Of a stretch of 44,788 nt of DNA, positions 1-6,960 are shown one piece after another. Under the pieces are notes generated by a model. That model was not told where the DNA came from. It was given only the letters and a program-made list of their open reading frames with translations, and did not search any database. Source of the DNA: Candidatus Omnitrophota bacterium (lineage in GTDB: Bacteria > Omnitrophota > Gorgyraeia > Duberdicusellales > 4484-171). Numbering within the stretch: position 1 is the stretch's first letter; each line of letters begins with the position of its first letter. The stretch covers positions 1 to 44,788 of the forward strand of contig JAIPHA010000010.1 of the NCBI GenBank assembly GCA_021735445.1, written 5' to 3'. Position numbers and translations under genes: made by a program.

Positions 1-386
1 CGCTTTCGCCTGCGTTGCCAGAGGCCTTCTTTTATCAGCCAATTTCTGAGAGTTTCATCGCTTAAGGTTATCTTTTCATTTTCAAAGAACATCTCGCTTG
101 CTAAAGTTGGGCCAAAATCTCTATACTTATCTTTGTAAACACCTATTACTTTAGTGCGTATTTTATTTGGTATCCTTCTTTTAGAAGGCTGGCCTCTTAG
201 ACGATGAATTACACCCTTATCGCCTTCCTTTTTGATTCTTTTTATTATTCGTTTTATTTGCCGATAGCTTAGGTTCAGTTTATCTGCTGCTTCTACTTGT
301 TTTAGCTTCTTATCAAGTACCTTTTGAACTATATGTAATCGCCTTAGCTCTTCCTGCCTCATTGTAATAATGCCTCCTTCTGCCAT
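1..386 (-). CDS. ISNCY-family transposase, N-terminal 128 codons (partial)
   Basis: This reading frame is open from ATG at 386 down to base 1, so only the N-terminal part is present; it is missing from the ORF track because no stop is reached. The ribosome site AGGAGG lies seven bases before the ATG. The protein starts MAEGGIITMRQEELRR, then a helix-turn-helix-like stretch (KQVEAADKLNLSYRQIKRI) and a second region with GPTLASEMF and LSDETLRNWL. These are the DNA-binding domains that precede the DDE integrase core in ISNCY (IS1202-like) transposases. The catalytic core is beyond the window edge. An intact and possibly active element is likely, as no stop or frameshift is seen in this part. Confidence 0.8.
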   Translation of the reverse strand, partial: MAEGGIITMRQEELRRLHIVQKVLDKKLKQVEAADKLNLSYRQIKRIIKRIKKEGDKGVIHRLRGQPSKRRIPNKIRTKVIGVYKDKYRDFGPTLASEMFFENEKITLSDETLRNWLIKEGLWQRRRK

Positions 387-428
387 AACAACCTCCTTTT
401 GAAAAGATCATTATAGCAATTTCAAAAG

Positions 429-470
429 GGGACATTCTTACTTTGGTATAAAGGGACATTATCACTTTGG
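429..470. repeat. Subterminal direct repeats of the IS
   Basis: GGGACATTCTTACTTTGG (429-446) and GGGACATTATCACTTTGG (453-470) differ at two of 18 positions and are separated by six bases. They sit between the transposase ribosome site and the presumed IS end, so transposase binding sites are the simplest reading. Confidence 0.6.
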
Positions 471-493
471 GGTTACATTTTTTCAAAAAATAG

Positions 494-522
494 TTGACAT
501 TATTTTTTTTCTGTGTTATCTT
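494..522 (+). promoter_or_regulatory. glnA promoter (sigma70-type)
   Basis: TTGACA (494-499), a 17-base spacer and TATCTT (517-522). The predicted start is near 529, so the RNA would begin at the base of the first ANTAR-type hairpin. The -35 box starts 17 bases from the IS end. The gltB promoter has the same -35, spacer length and -10. Confidence 0.75.
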
Positions 523-526
523 CTAT

Positions 527-556
527 TTAACAGTGATGTTAATAGGCAAAGTTGCC
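527..556 (+). promoter_or_regulatory. ANTAR-type two-hairpin antiterminator in the glnA leader
   Basis: Hairpin P1 is TTAAC-AGTGAT-GTTAA (527-542) and P2 is GGC-AAAGTT-GCC (545-556). Both have six-base loops with A at position 1 and G at position 4, the signature of RNA targets bound by ANTAR proteins such as EutV and NasR. P2 shares bases 555-556 with the 5' arm of the terminator, so the two folds exclude each other. An ANTAR gene lies directly downstream of glnA. Confidence 0.8.
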
Positions 557-604
557 CTTGGTAGATGTGCTAATTAAATAGCTCGCTTGCTGAGGGTTTT
601 TTTT
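555..604 (+). terminator. Intrinsic terminator in the glnA leader
   Basis: A stem of 18 positions (two mismatches, several G-U pairs) from CCCTTGG at 555 to GAGGG ending at 596, hexaloop ATTAAA, followed by eight T (597-604). It lies between the promoter and glnA, so glnA expression needs readthrough. Its central sequence is the reverse complement of the terminator at 2864. Confidence 0.85.
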
Positions 605-768
605 ATTTTAAGCACGCCGTGGGTGCCCACCAAACAAAGCAGTAACTTACCAAAGCCGGTTTTTATCTAAATCTAAAGGAATTTTTAGTTCCAGGCTTGA
701 TTTAATGGAAAAGGTTGCTACAATAAAGAGTAGCAAAATTTTAAAAATCTTAAGAAAAGGAGAGTAAA
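605..768 (+). other. Untranslated glnA leader downstream of the attenuator
   Basis: No ORF is seen here. The stretch holds a 12-base palindrome GTGGGTGCCCAC shortly after the terminator, a possible GGAA...TTCC hairpin, and a clear hairpin TTGCTAC-N8-GTAGCAA (715-736) about 25 bases before the ribosome site AAGGAGAG. No sigma54-type -24/-12 element with correct GG-N10-GC spacing was found. Confidence 0.5.
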
Positions 769-2103
769 ATGAACAGAAAAGATTTTACCAAAAAAGATGT
801 TTTAAAAGCTGTTAAAGAAAATGATGTAAAGTTTATAAGGCTTTGGTTTGCCGATATCAATGGCCAAATGAAAGGTTTTGCTATAACCAAAGAAGAGCTT
901 GAAAATGCTCTAGAAGATGGGATGGGTTTTGATGGTTCTTCTATCCAGGGCTTTGCTCGGATTGATGAATCAGATATGGTAGCTATGCCTGATCCGTCCA
1001 CTTTTAGAATCTTACCTTATCGGCCGAAAGAAAAAGCTGTAGCTGGGATGCTTTGTGATATCTTAAAGCCGGATAGGACCCCTTACGAAGGAGATAGCCG
1101 TTATATATTAAAGAAAATGCTAAAAAAAGCAAAGGCTAAAGATTATGATTTCTATATTGGGCCTGAGCTTGAATTTTTTATTTTCCGCAACGAAAAAGGA
1201 ACAGAAATTTTAGATGAAGGTGGATACTTTGATATCACCACCTTAGATGCGGGCAATGAAGTAAGGCGCGAGATTATTCTTACCTTAGAGCAGATGGGCA
1301 TTCAAGTTGAATACTCTCATCATGAGGTGGCTCCTTCTCAGCATGAGATTGACCTTCGTTATCAAGAAGCGCTTTCGATGGCAGATACAATGATGCTTTA
1401 CCGGATGGTAGTGAAAGAAGTAGCTCAAAAACACGGGTTTTATGCCACTTTTATGCCAAAGCCTATCTTTGGCCAAAATGGAAGCGGAATGCATGTTCAT
1501 CAGTCACTTTTTAAAGGTGATAAAAATGCTTTTTTTAACCCCAATGATAAGTATCACTTATCAGAAGAAGCAAAAGCATATATCGCAGGGACCTTAAAAC
1601 ATGCTCAAGAGATAACTTTTGTTTGTAATCAATGGGTAAACTCTTATAAAAGGCTTGTTCCCGGGTATGAAGCGCCAGTTTATCTTTGCTGGGCTAGAAG
1701 AAACAGAAGCGCTTTGGTAAGGGTGCCAATGTATAAACCGGGTAAAGAAAAAGCAACTAGAATGGAGTTTCGTTCTCCTGATCCTGCTTGTAATCCATAC
1801 CTTGCTTCTGCTTGTATGTTGGCTGCAGGCCTGAGAGGGATAGAAGAAAATTATCAAACAGTTGAGCCTTTGGAAAGAGACGTCTATCGCTTAACACGGG
1901 AAGAGATGAAAGAAATGGGGATAAAGTGTTTACCGGGAAGTTTGATTGAAGCTATCGAGATTGCAGAAAAAAGTGATCTGTTACGAGAAACTTTAGGAGA
2001 ACATATTTACAATAATCTTCTTTACGGAAAAAGAGTTGAGTGGGATGAATATCGGATGCAAGTTCACGGATATGAGCTAGACACCTATTTACCTACTCTT
2101 TGA
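769..2103 (+). CDS. glnA: Glutamine synthetase, type I
   Basis: Makes glutamine from glutamate, ammonia and ATP in the cytoplasm as a dodecamer. At 444 residues it matches the short GSI-alpha class. Visible motifs are DGSSIQGF (about 55-62), GPELEFF, the ATP-binding KPIFGQNGSGMHVHQS, the glutamate-loop VPGYEAPVY and RSPDPACNPYLA. The arginine in GFARIDESDM (residue 64) corresponds to the arginine tied to glutamine feedback in GSI-alpha enzymes. The E. coli-type adenylylation motif NLYDLP is not seen, so adenylylation control is unlikely. The ATG has AAGGAGAG upstream. The gene follows an attenuated leader and is 11 bases before the GAF-ANTAR gene, so the two are very probably co-transcribed. 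Confidence 0.97.
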   Translation: MNRKDFTKKDVLKAVKENDVKFIRLWFADINGQMKGFAITKEELENALEDGMGFDGSSIQGFARIDESDMVAMPDPSTFRILPYRPKEKAVAGMLCDILKPDRTPYEGDSRYILKKMLKKAKAKDYDFYIGPELEFFIFRNEKGTEILDEGGYFDITTLDAGNEVRREIILTLEQMGIQVEYSHHEVAPSQHEIDLRYQEALSMADTMMLYRMVVKEVAQKHGFYATFMPKPIFGQNGSGMHVHQSLFKGDKNAFFNPNDKYHLSEEAKAYIAGTLKHAQEITFVCNQWVNSYKRLVPGYEAPVYLCWARRNRSALVRVPMYKPGKEKATRMEFRSPDPACNPYLASACMLAAGLRGIEENYQTVEPLERDVYRLTREEMKEMGIKCLPGSLIEAIEIAEKSDLLRETLGEHIYNNLLYGKRVEWDEYRMQVHGYELDTYLPTL

Positions 2104-2114
2104 GGGGATAAGAG

Positions 2115-2816
2115 ATGCCAAAATCATCATATAAACAATATATTAACACTTTAAGCGAAATCAGCAAAGCTATTACTAGTGATTTGTATCTAGAAGATGT
2201 GCTGAAGCTGATAGTTACCTTAACTGCGAATATGATGAAGGCAAAGATTTGTGCGCTCTGGCTTCTTGATGACAAAAAGAAAGAATTAAGAATCAGGGCT
2301 ACACAGGCTATGAGTGATGCATATCTTAAAGAAAGAAGTATTAAATATGGTGAAGGCATTGTTGGGTTGGTAGCTAAGGAGAAAAAACCTTTAGTTATCC
2401 TCAATGTGTTAGAAGATGCTCGCTACAAAGAAAAAGAGTTAGCTAAAAAAGAAAAATTAGTTTCAATGATTAGTGTACCAATGATGGTAAAAAAGAAATT
2501 AATTGGTGTAATTAATTGTTATACAACTTCAGAGTATAAATTTATGAAATCTGACGTTGAGTTAATGAGTACTGTAGCGAATCAGGCTGCAGTAGCTATC
2601 GAAAATACAGAACTTATGGTCAAAACAAAAATTGTTCAAGAAGAGCTGGAAACGAGAAAAAAGGTTGAAAAAGCAAAAGGAATTTTGATGAGCAATCAAA
2701 ATTTAGATGAGAATCAAGCTTACAAGATAATCAGAAGCTCTAGTATGGATAAACGCGTACCAATGAAGGATATTGCGGAAGCAATAATTTTAGCCAACGA
2801 GATCGGCAGAAAGTAA
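2115..2816 (+). CDS. GAF-ANTAR RNA-binding antitermination regulator
   Basis: A 233-residue cytoplasmic protein with an N-terminal GAF domain (about 20-165; GEGIVGLVA, SMISVPMMVKKKLIGVINCY, ANQAAVAIENTEL), a coiled linker, and a C-terminal ANTAR domain (about 172-230; KKVEKAKGILM, AYKIIRSSSMDKRVPMKDIAEAII). ANTAR domains bind paired hexaloop hairpins in leader RNA and prevent terminator folding. Such hairpins are present upstream of glnA, upstream of the porin/amtB genes just after this stop codon, and upstream of gltB. The GAF domain is presumably the sensory input; its ligand cannot be read from sequence. There is no receiver domain, so activation is not by canonical phosphorelay. The gene is 11 bases after glnA, with ribosome site GAGGGGAT. 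Confidence 0.93.
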   Translation: MPKSSYKQYINTLSEISKAITSDLYLEDVLKLIVTLTANMMKAKICALWLLDDKKKELRIRATQAMSDAYLKERSIKYGEGIVGLVAKEKKPLVILNVLEDARYKEKELAKKEKLVSMISVPMMVKKKLIGVINCYTTSEYKFMKSDVELMSTVANQAAVAIENTELMVKTKIVQEELETRKKVEKAKGILMSNQNLDENQAYKIIRSSSMDKRVPMKDIAEAIILANEIGRK

Positions 2817-2818
2817 AC

Positions 2819-2834
2819 AGCAGCGAGTGCTGCT
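2819..2834 (+). repeat. Small hairpin after the ANTAR stop codon
   Basis: AGCAGC-GAGT-GCTGCT forms a perfect six-pair stem two bases after the stop. There is no T run, so it is not a terminator by itself. It could stabilise the upstream glnA-ANTAR mRNA end or act as a folding barrier ahead of the attenuators. Confidence 0.5.
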
Positions 2835-2837
2835 AAA

Positions 2838-2866
2838 AACAAAGTAGTTATTAAGGCAAAGAAGCC
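2838..2866 (+). promoter_or_regulatory. ANTAR-type two-hairpin antiterminator, porin/amtB leader
   Basis: P1 is AAC-AAAGTA-GTT (2838-2849) and P2 is GGC-AAAGAA-GCC (2855-2866), both with hexaloops having A1 and G4. P2 donates its 3' GCC to the following terminator stem. No promoter is seen between the ANTAR gene and this site, so it acts on transcription coming from glnA-ANTAR. Confidence 0.78.
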
Positions 2867-2913
2867 CTTGATCAGCGAGCTATTTAATTAGCACGTATGT
2901 CAAGGGCTTTTTT
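2864..2913 (+). terminator. First attenuator terminator upstream of the porin gene
   Basis: GCCCTTGA at 2864 pairs with TCAAGGGC ending at 2907, with an inner stem GAGCTA/TAGCAC-type pairing and hexaloop TTTAAT, then a T run (2908-2913). Intrinsic terminator overlapping the P2 hairpin. Confidence 0.85.
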
Positions 2914-2924
2914 ATTTAGATGAT

Positions 2925-2936
2925 GGCAAAGAAGCC
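2925..2936 (+). promoter_or_regulatory. Second ANTAR-type hairpin upstream of the porin gene
   Basis: GGC-AAAGAA-GCC is identical to P2 of the preceding site and overlaps the 5' arm of a second terminator. I see no canonical P1 before it. A further stem AGAC-AAAGTAT-GTCT (2947-2961) sits inside the terminator hairpin but has a seven-base loop. Confidence 0.6.
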
Positions 2937-2979
2937 TTTCTTGAAGAGACAAAGTATGTCTTTGAGGAAGGCTTTTTTT
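2932..2979 (+). terminator. Second attenuator terminator upstream of the porin gene
   Basis: AAGCCTTTCTTGAAG at 2932 pairs with a 3' arm TTTGAGGAAGGCTT ending at 2974, with a run of T to 2979. With the first terminator it gives two consecutive attenuators between the regulator gene and the transporter genes. Confidence 0.82.
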
Positions 2980-3039
2980 ATATCTACAAGGATGCAGATA
3001 TAAAAAAAATTAATTAAATTGAGAAAAAAAGGAGGAATC

Positions 3040-3831
3040 ATGAAAAAATCATTTTTTTGTTTAATAGGATTGATGCTTGCAGCTATGATCTTTTCCGGTA
3101 ATTGTTTTGCTTTAGAAATAGGCAATCAAAAAGTAGAGATAACAGCAAGCCAAACATATGTGAGCCGTTATATTTGGCGCGGTCAGGATTTATACGGCAA
3201 CAATGATGGGGCATATCAGCCGAGCCTTGACATCAGTTTACCAAAGCTTATTTACGATACAGATTTAGCATTTAATGTTTGGGGATCTTTTCCTCTCAGC
3301 GCTGGCCATCAAGATGGAGAAGAGCTGGATTACACTATCACGCTTTCTAAAGAAATCTATAAAGATCTGAATCTTTCCCTTGGTTATACTTACTTTGATT
3401 TTCCTAATGCTTCAAGTGACTCCGATGTCCAAGAACCCTGGATTTCACTTAGCTTAGCTAAAATTCCGGGACTGGGGATAGATATATCCTTTGATTTGTT
3501 TGCTGGTTATGATTTCAAAGCTGCATCGGGTGGCCCGGATGAAGGCTGGTATTATTCTTGGGGTTTAGGAACAGAAATTCCTTTACCTCATCTGGTTCTA
3601 TTCCAAGAAGGGCAAACCTTAAGCTTGGCTGTAGTTAATTGGGGTAACGACGGTGTAGCAGATTTAGAACCTAATTCTCTCTATGCAACTGAACTTTCTC
3701 TTTCAACATCTTATGCTTTTGGAAAATTTAGCATATCACCGAGTTTTAATTACACTATTAATCACGAAGAGAAAATTAACAACGGCGATGAAGAGGTCTG
3801 GGGCGGTGTTGAAGTTAGCTATGCCTTTTAA
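3040..3831 (+). CDS. Outer-membrane beta-barrel protein, TorF/TIGR02001-like putative porin
   Basis: I chose ATG 3040, which has GGAGG six bases upstream, over the TTG at 3019. The 263-residue product has a signal peptide (MKKSFFCLIGLM..., cleavage after CFA), then YVSRYIWRGQDL and a run of alternating amphipathic strands (LNLSLGYTYFDF, GIDISFDLFAGYDF), ending in aromatic VSYAF as outer-membrane barrels do. YVSRY-WRG is typical of the TorF/TIGR02001 family. It precedes two ammonium transporters and P-II, so a role in letting a nitrogen source across the outer membrane is a reasonable inference. Expression is behind two attenuators. Confidence 0.8.
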   Translation: MKKSFFCLIGLMLAAMIFSGNCFALEIGNQKVEITASQTYVSRYIWRGQDLYGNNDGAYQPSLDISLPKLIYDTDLAFNVWGSFPLSAGHQDGEELDYTITLSKEIYKDLNLSLGYTYFDFPNASSDSDVQEPWISLSLAKIPGLGIDISFDLFAGYDFKAASGGPDEGWYYSWGLGTEIPLPHLVLFQEGQTLSLAVVNWGNDGVADLEPNSLYATELSLSTSYAFGKFSISPSFNYTINHEEKINNGDEEVWGGVEVSYAF

Positions 3832-3845
3832 CCAGGAGGTTAATT

Positions 3846-5183
3846 ATGTTTAAAAAATTAGTTTTAATTTTTAGTGGAATAACAATTTTTACAGCGATAA
3901 CTCCTTTTGTTTTTGCAGAAGATCCAACTGCTGCCAGCAATGCTTTTGCGATTGACACTATTTGGACTTTATTAGCAGCATTTTTGGTATTTTTTATGCA
4001 AGCAGGGTTTGCTATGGTTGAGACGGGATTTACCCGGGCCAAAAATGCTTCAAACATTATTATGAAAAATCTTATGGATTTTTCAATAGGCTCGCTTGTT
4101 TATTGGGCAGTAGGATTTGCTATTATGTTTGGCGCTACCGCATCTGGATTATTCGGAACAACTGGATTTTTCTTAAGTTCAGCTAGCCCTTTGAACTCTG
4201 AAGGGTTATGGGGGTTTGCTTATTGGATTTTTCAAGCGGTTTTTGCAGCTACTGCGGCAACGATTGTTTCTGGCTCAATGGCTGAAAGAACTAAATTCAG
4301 CTCCTACCTTATTTACAGTGTGTTTATTACAGCAGTAATTTATCCTGTTGCAGGCCATTGGATTTGGGGAGGTGGCTGGTTGGCTGCAAAAGGAATGATA
4401 GATTTTGCCGGCTCAACTGTGGTCCATTCAGTTGGTGGCTGGGCGGCTTTGGTTGGAGCATTATTGTTAGGGCCAAGGATTGGCAAATATAAAAAAGATG
4501 GTAGCTCCAATGCAATACCAGGTCACAATATACCCTTAGCGTCTTTAGGGGTTTTTATTTTGTGGTTTGGTTGGTTTGGATTTAATGCTGGGAGCACTAC
4601 TTCTGGGACTGATTTAAGCATAGCTGCTATTGTTGTTACCACAAATTTAGCTGCTGCAGCAGGAGCCTTTCTGGCTATGATTACTACCTGGCTTAGGTTT
4701 GGTAAACCAGACACTAGTATGGCTTTAAACGGTGCTTTAGCAGGATTGGTTGCGATTACTGCTGGTTGCGCCAATGTTTCGCCTTTAAGTGCAGTAATAA
4801 TTGGTGCTTTGGGGGGAATTTTAGTGGTTTTTAGCGTTGAATTCATCGATAAGGTCCTTCATATTGATGACCCTGTTGGTGCAGTTTCAGTTCACGGGGT
4901 TTGCGGAGCATGGGGAACTCTTGCAGTAGGATTGTTTGCTCAGGAAGCTTACGGTGGGGTTAACGGGCTTTTTTTCGGCGGTGGAATCAGTCAATTTATT
5001 ACTCAGCTTATAGGCGTTGCTTCAGTTTTTGCCTGGGTTGCAATTACTGCTTTGATTTTGTTTGGATTAATTAAGTTAACTGTTGGCTTACGTGTCAGCA
5101 GGGAAGAAGAGCTAAAAGGTCTTGATATCGGTGAACACGGTATGGAATCTTACGCCGGTTTTCAGATATTTACCACAGAATAG
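3846..5183 (+). CDS. amtB: Ammonium transporter, first copy
   Basis: A 445-residue inner-membrane channel for ammonia/ammonium. It has a cleavable signal (ending PFVFAED), eleven predicted membrane helices, the family motifs DFAGSTVVHSVGG and DDPVGAVSVHGVCGAWGTLAVG carrying the two pore histidines, and a C-terminal tail GLRVSREEELKGLDIGEHGMESY that in this family contacts P-II. Ribosome site AGGAGG precedes the ATG. It lies 14 bases after the porin gene and 44 bases before the second transporter. A tandem duplication with the next gene is likely. Confidence 0.96.
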   Translation: MFKKLVLIFSGITIFTAITPFVFAEDPTAASNAFAIDTIWTLLAAFLVFFMQAGFAMVETGFTRAKNASNIIMKNLMDFSIGSLVYWAVGFAIMFGATASGLFGTTGFFLSSASPLNSEGLWGFAYWIFQAVFAATAATIVSGSMAERTKFSSYLIYSVFITAVIYPVAGHWIWGGGWLAAKGMIDFAGSTVVHSVGGWAALVGALLLGPRIGKYKKDGSSNAIPGHNIPLASLGVFILWFGWFGFNAGSTTSGTDLSIAAIVVTTNLAAAAGAFLAMITTWLRFGKPDTSMALNGALAGLVAITAGCANVSPLSAVIIGALGGILVVFSVEFIDKVLHIDDPVGAVSVHGVCGAWGTLAVGLFAQEAYGGVNGLFFGGGISQFITQLIGVASVFAWVAITALILFGLIKLTVGLRVSREEELKGLDIGEHGMESYAGFQIFTTE

Positions 5184-5227
5184 TTATTAGATAAAAAAGT
5201 CAAAGAAAAGCTAAACAGGAGGTGAAA

Positions 5228-6577
5228 GTGCGAACAAAAAGTTTGGGCAAGATAAGTTTTATACTATTACTACTAGGTCTAGCTAGCATTATTGTTCCAG
5301 AAACTTGCTTTGCTGAGGAAGGTGCAGATTATGCTAGTAGAGTAGGTGTTGATGCTTTATGGGTTATGATAGCAGCTTTTATGGTGTTTATAATGCAAGC
5401 TGGTTTTGGAATGCTTGAGGCAGGGTTAATCAGAACCAAAAATACCTGTAATGTCCTGATGAACAACTTTCTGGATTTTTGTATGGCTTGTATGGGGTTT
5501 TTCATCTTTGGTTATGCCATAATGTTTGGAAGCGGCAATGGTTTTATGGGGTTACAAGGATGGTTTCTTGTGGGTGCAGATGCCCATGTAGGGGATTTAC
5601 CTCTTTATGCCAACTGGCTTTTCCATGCAGTATTTTGCGGCGCAGCAGCAACTATTGTTGCCGGTGGTGTAGCCGAAAGAATGAAATTTAAAACATATTT
5701 AATATACTCTTTTATAATCTCTGCTAGTGTTTATCCTTTTATCGGCCACTGGGTTTGGGGCGGCGGATGGTTAGCTAATTTGAATTTTGCTGATTTTGCC
5801 GGCTCAACAGTAGTCCATGCAGTAGGAGGAACAGCAGCTTTAGCTGGCACCATGGTTCTCGGCCCCAGGATCGGTAAGTACAATAAAGATGGTTCTGCTA
5901 ATGCTATTGAAGGGCATTCTATGAGCCTTGCTTCTTTGGGAACTTTGATTTTATGGTTTGCTTGGTTTGGTTTTAATGCAGGTTCTACTTTAAGCGTAGG
6001 CGATGGAAGTTTAATTGCTCAAGTAGCAGTTAATACAACCATAGCAGCTGCAGCTGGAGCATTAGCTGGCATGTTTTATGCTTGGCGTAAATGTGGAAAA
6101 CCAGACTTAACCATGACGATGAATGGTGCTTTGGCAGGTTTGGTCGCAATAACTGCACCATGTGCCTATGTTTATCCAGGGGAAGCTATTGTTATAGGAG
6201 CTTTAGGAGGAATTTTAGTCGTTATTGCAACTCTATTTTTAGATAAAATTAGAATTGATGATCCGGTAGGAGCTGTTCCTGTTCATCTTTTTAACGGAAT
6301 ATGGGGGACTTTAGCTGTAGGTATATTCGGCCATAAGGCATTAGGCCTCGCCAACAATGGCCTTATCCATGGCGGAGGATTTGCACAACTAAAGATTCAG
6401 GCTTTGGGGGTATTTACAGTTATTGCCTTTGTATTTGTTGTTATGTATATGGTGTTTAAGGCTATCGATAAGCTAGTAGGGTTGAGAGTCAGCAGAGAGG
6501 AAGAATTAAAAGGTTTAGACATTACCCAACATGGCATGGAATCTTATGCAGGGTTTCAAGTCTTTACTACAGAATAA
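5228..6577 (+). CDS. amtB: Ammonium transporter, second copy
   Basis: I chose GTG 5228, five bases after AGGAGG, over the GTG at 5222 that overlaps the ribosome site. The 449-residue protein has an N-terminal signal (VPETCFAEE), the pore motifs DFAGSTVVHAVGG and DDPVGAVPVHLFNGIWGT with both histidines, and a C-terminal tail nearly identical to the first copy (REEELKGLDITQHGMESYAGF). The rest of the protein has diverged clearly, so the tail is probably held by interaction with one P-II partner. It is followed by glnK after 39 bases. Confidence 0.95.
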   Translation: MRTKSLGKISFILLLLGLASIIVPETCFAEEGADYASRVGVDALWVMIAAFMVFIMQAGFGMLEAGLIRTKNTCNVLMNNFLDFCMACMGFFIFGYAIMFGSGNGFMGLQGWFLVGADAHVGDLPLYANWLFHAVFCGAAATIVAGGVAERMKFKTYLIYSFIISASVYPFIGHWVWGGGWLANLNFADFAGSTVVHAVGGTAALAGTMVLGPRIGKYNKDGSANAIEGHSMSLASLGTLILWFAWFGFNAGSTLSVGDGSLIAQVAVNTTIAAAAGALAGMFYAWRKCGKPDLTMTMNGALAGLVAITAPCAYVYPGEAIVIGALGGILVVIATLFLDKIRIDDPVGAVPVHLFNGIWGTLAVGIFGHKALGLANNGLIHGGGFAQLKIQALGVFTVIAFVFVVMYMVFKAIDKLVGLRVSREEELKGLDITQHGMESYAGFQVFTTE

Positions 6578-6616
6578 TTATAATAGAGATGATAGAAAAC
6601 TAAATAGGAGGTAAAA

Positions 6617-6958
6617 ATGCGTTTAATAATTGCGATGATCCAGCCTCATAAGTTACCGGATGTAAAAAAAGAATTGTTTAATTCAAAAGTTCACAAGATG
6701 ACTGTTACTAACGCTTTAGGTTGTGGCCAACAGAAGGGTTTTACAGAGACTTATCGCGGCATAATCCATGAAGTGAACCTTCTTAAAAAGATACGTATTG
6801 AGATAGCGGTGAATGAAGATTTTGTTGAACCTACTATTGAGGCCATAATCAAAGGAGCCCGCTCTGGCAATATTGGTGATGGTAAAATTTTTGTAGTTGA
6901 TTTATGCGAGTCGATACGGATTAGAACTGGACAAAGAGGCAGTGAAGCTATTGGGTAA
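6617..6958 (+). CDS. glnK: P-II nitrogen regulatory protein (GlnK-like)
   Basis: A 113-residue cytoplasmic signalling trimer that binds ATP/ADP and 2-oxoglutarate and blocks the ammonium channel when nitrogen is plentiful. Family signatures are GFTETYRG in the T-loop and [17 protein letters not shown] near the C-terminus. In the T-loop the usual RGAEY is RGIIH, so residue 51, the uridylylated tyrosine of enteric P-II, is histidine; covalent uridylylation is therefore not expected and control must be by ligand binding. GCGQQKG precedes the T-loop, as in some clostridial and archaeal P-II proteins. Ribosome site AGGAGG; adjacency to the two Amt genes is the typical glnK-amtB linkage. Confidence 0.94.
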   Translation: MRLIIAMIQPHKLPDVKKELFNSKVHKMTVTNALGCGQQKGFTETYRGIIHEVNLLKKIRIEIAVNEDFVEPTIEAIIKGARSGNIGDGKIFVVDLCESIRIRTGQRGSEAIG

Positions 6959-6960
6959 AG

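Larger units (their letters stand above)
1..477 (-). mobile_element. ISNCY-type insertion sequence, right end, running off the window
   Basis: The minus strand from 477 begins TGTAACCCCAAAGTG and leads into a transposase gene with a strong ribosome site. The terminal 50 bases hold two near-identical copies of an 18-base word (429-446 and 453-470), the usual look of subterminal transposase binding sites. The other end lies outside the window, so the exact boundary and target duplication cannot be seen; 477 is the likely outermost base from the TGTAAC end. Assignment to the ISNCY group rests on the transposase N-terminus. Confidence 0.7.

Noticed and set aside
605-768. Sigma54 promoter for glnA (TGG...TTGCT near 705-720)
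   Set aside because: GG to GC spacing is eight bases rather than the required ten, and a good sigma70 promoter exists upstream.
523-768. Glutamine riboswitch (glnA RNA) in the glnA leader
   Set aside because: The conserved glnA-motif core was not found; the paired hexaloop hairpins plus terminator explain the leader better.
1594-1857. Antisense ORF over glnA, and similar minus-strand ORFs over gltB, carB, pyrG and greA
   Set aside because: They are shadows of strongly conserved genes, with no ribosome sites and no recognisable domains.
2819-2834. AGCAGC-GAGT-GCTGCT as an ANTAR P1 hairpin
   Set aside because: Its loop is four bases, or CGAGTG if opened to six, which lacks A at position 1.
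5479-5691. 70-residue plus-strand ORF inside the second amtB
   Set aside because: It is an out-of-frame shadow of the transporter.
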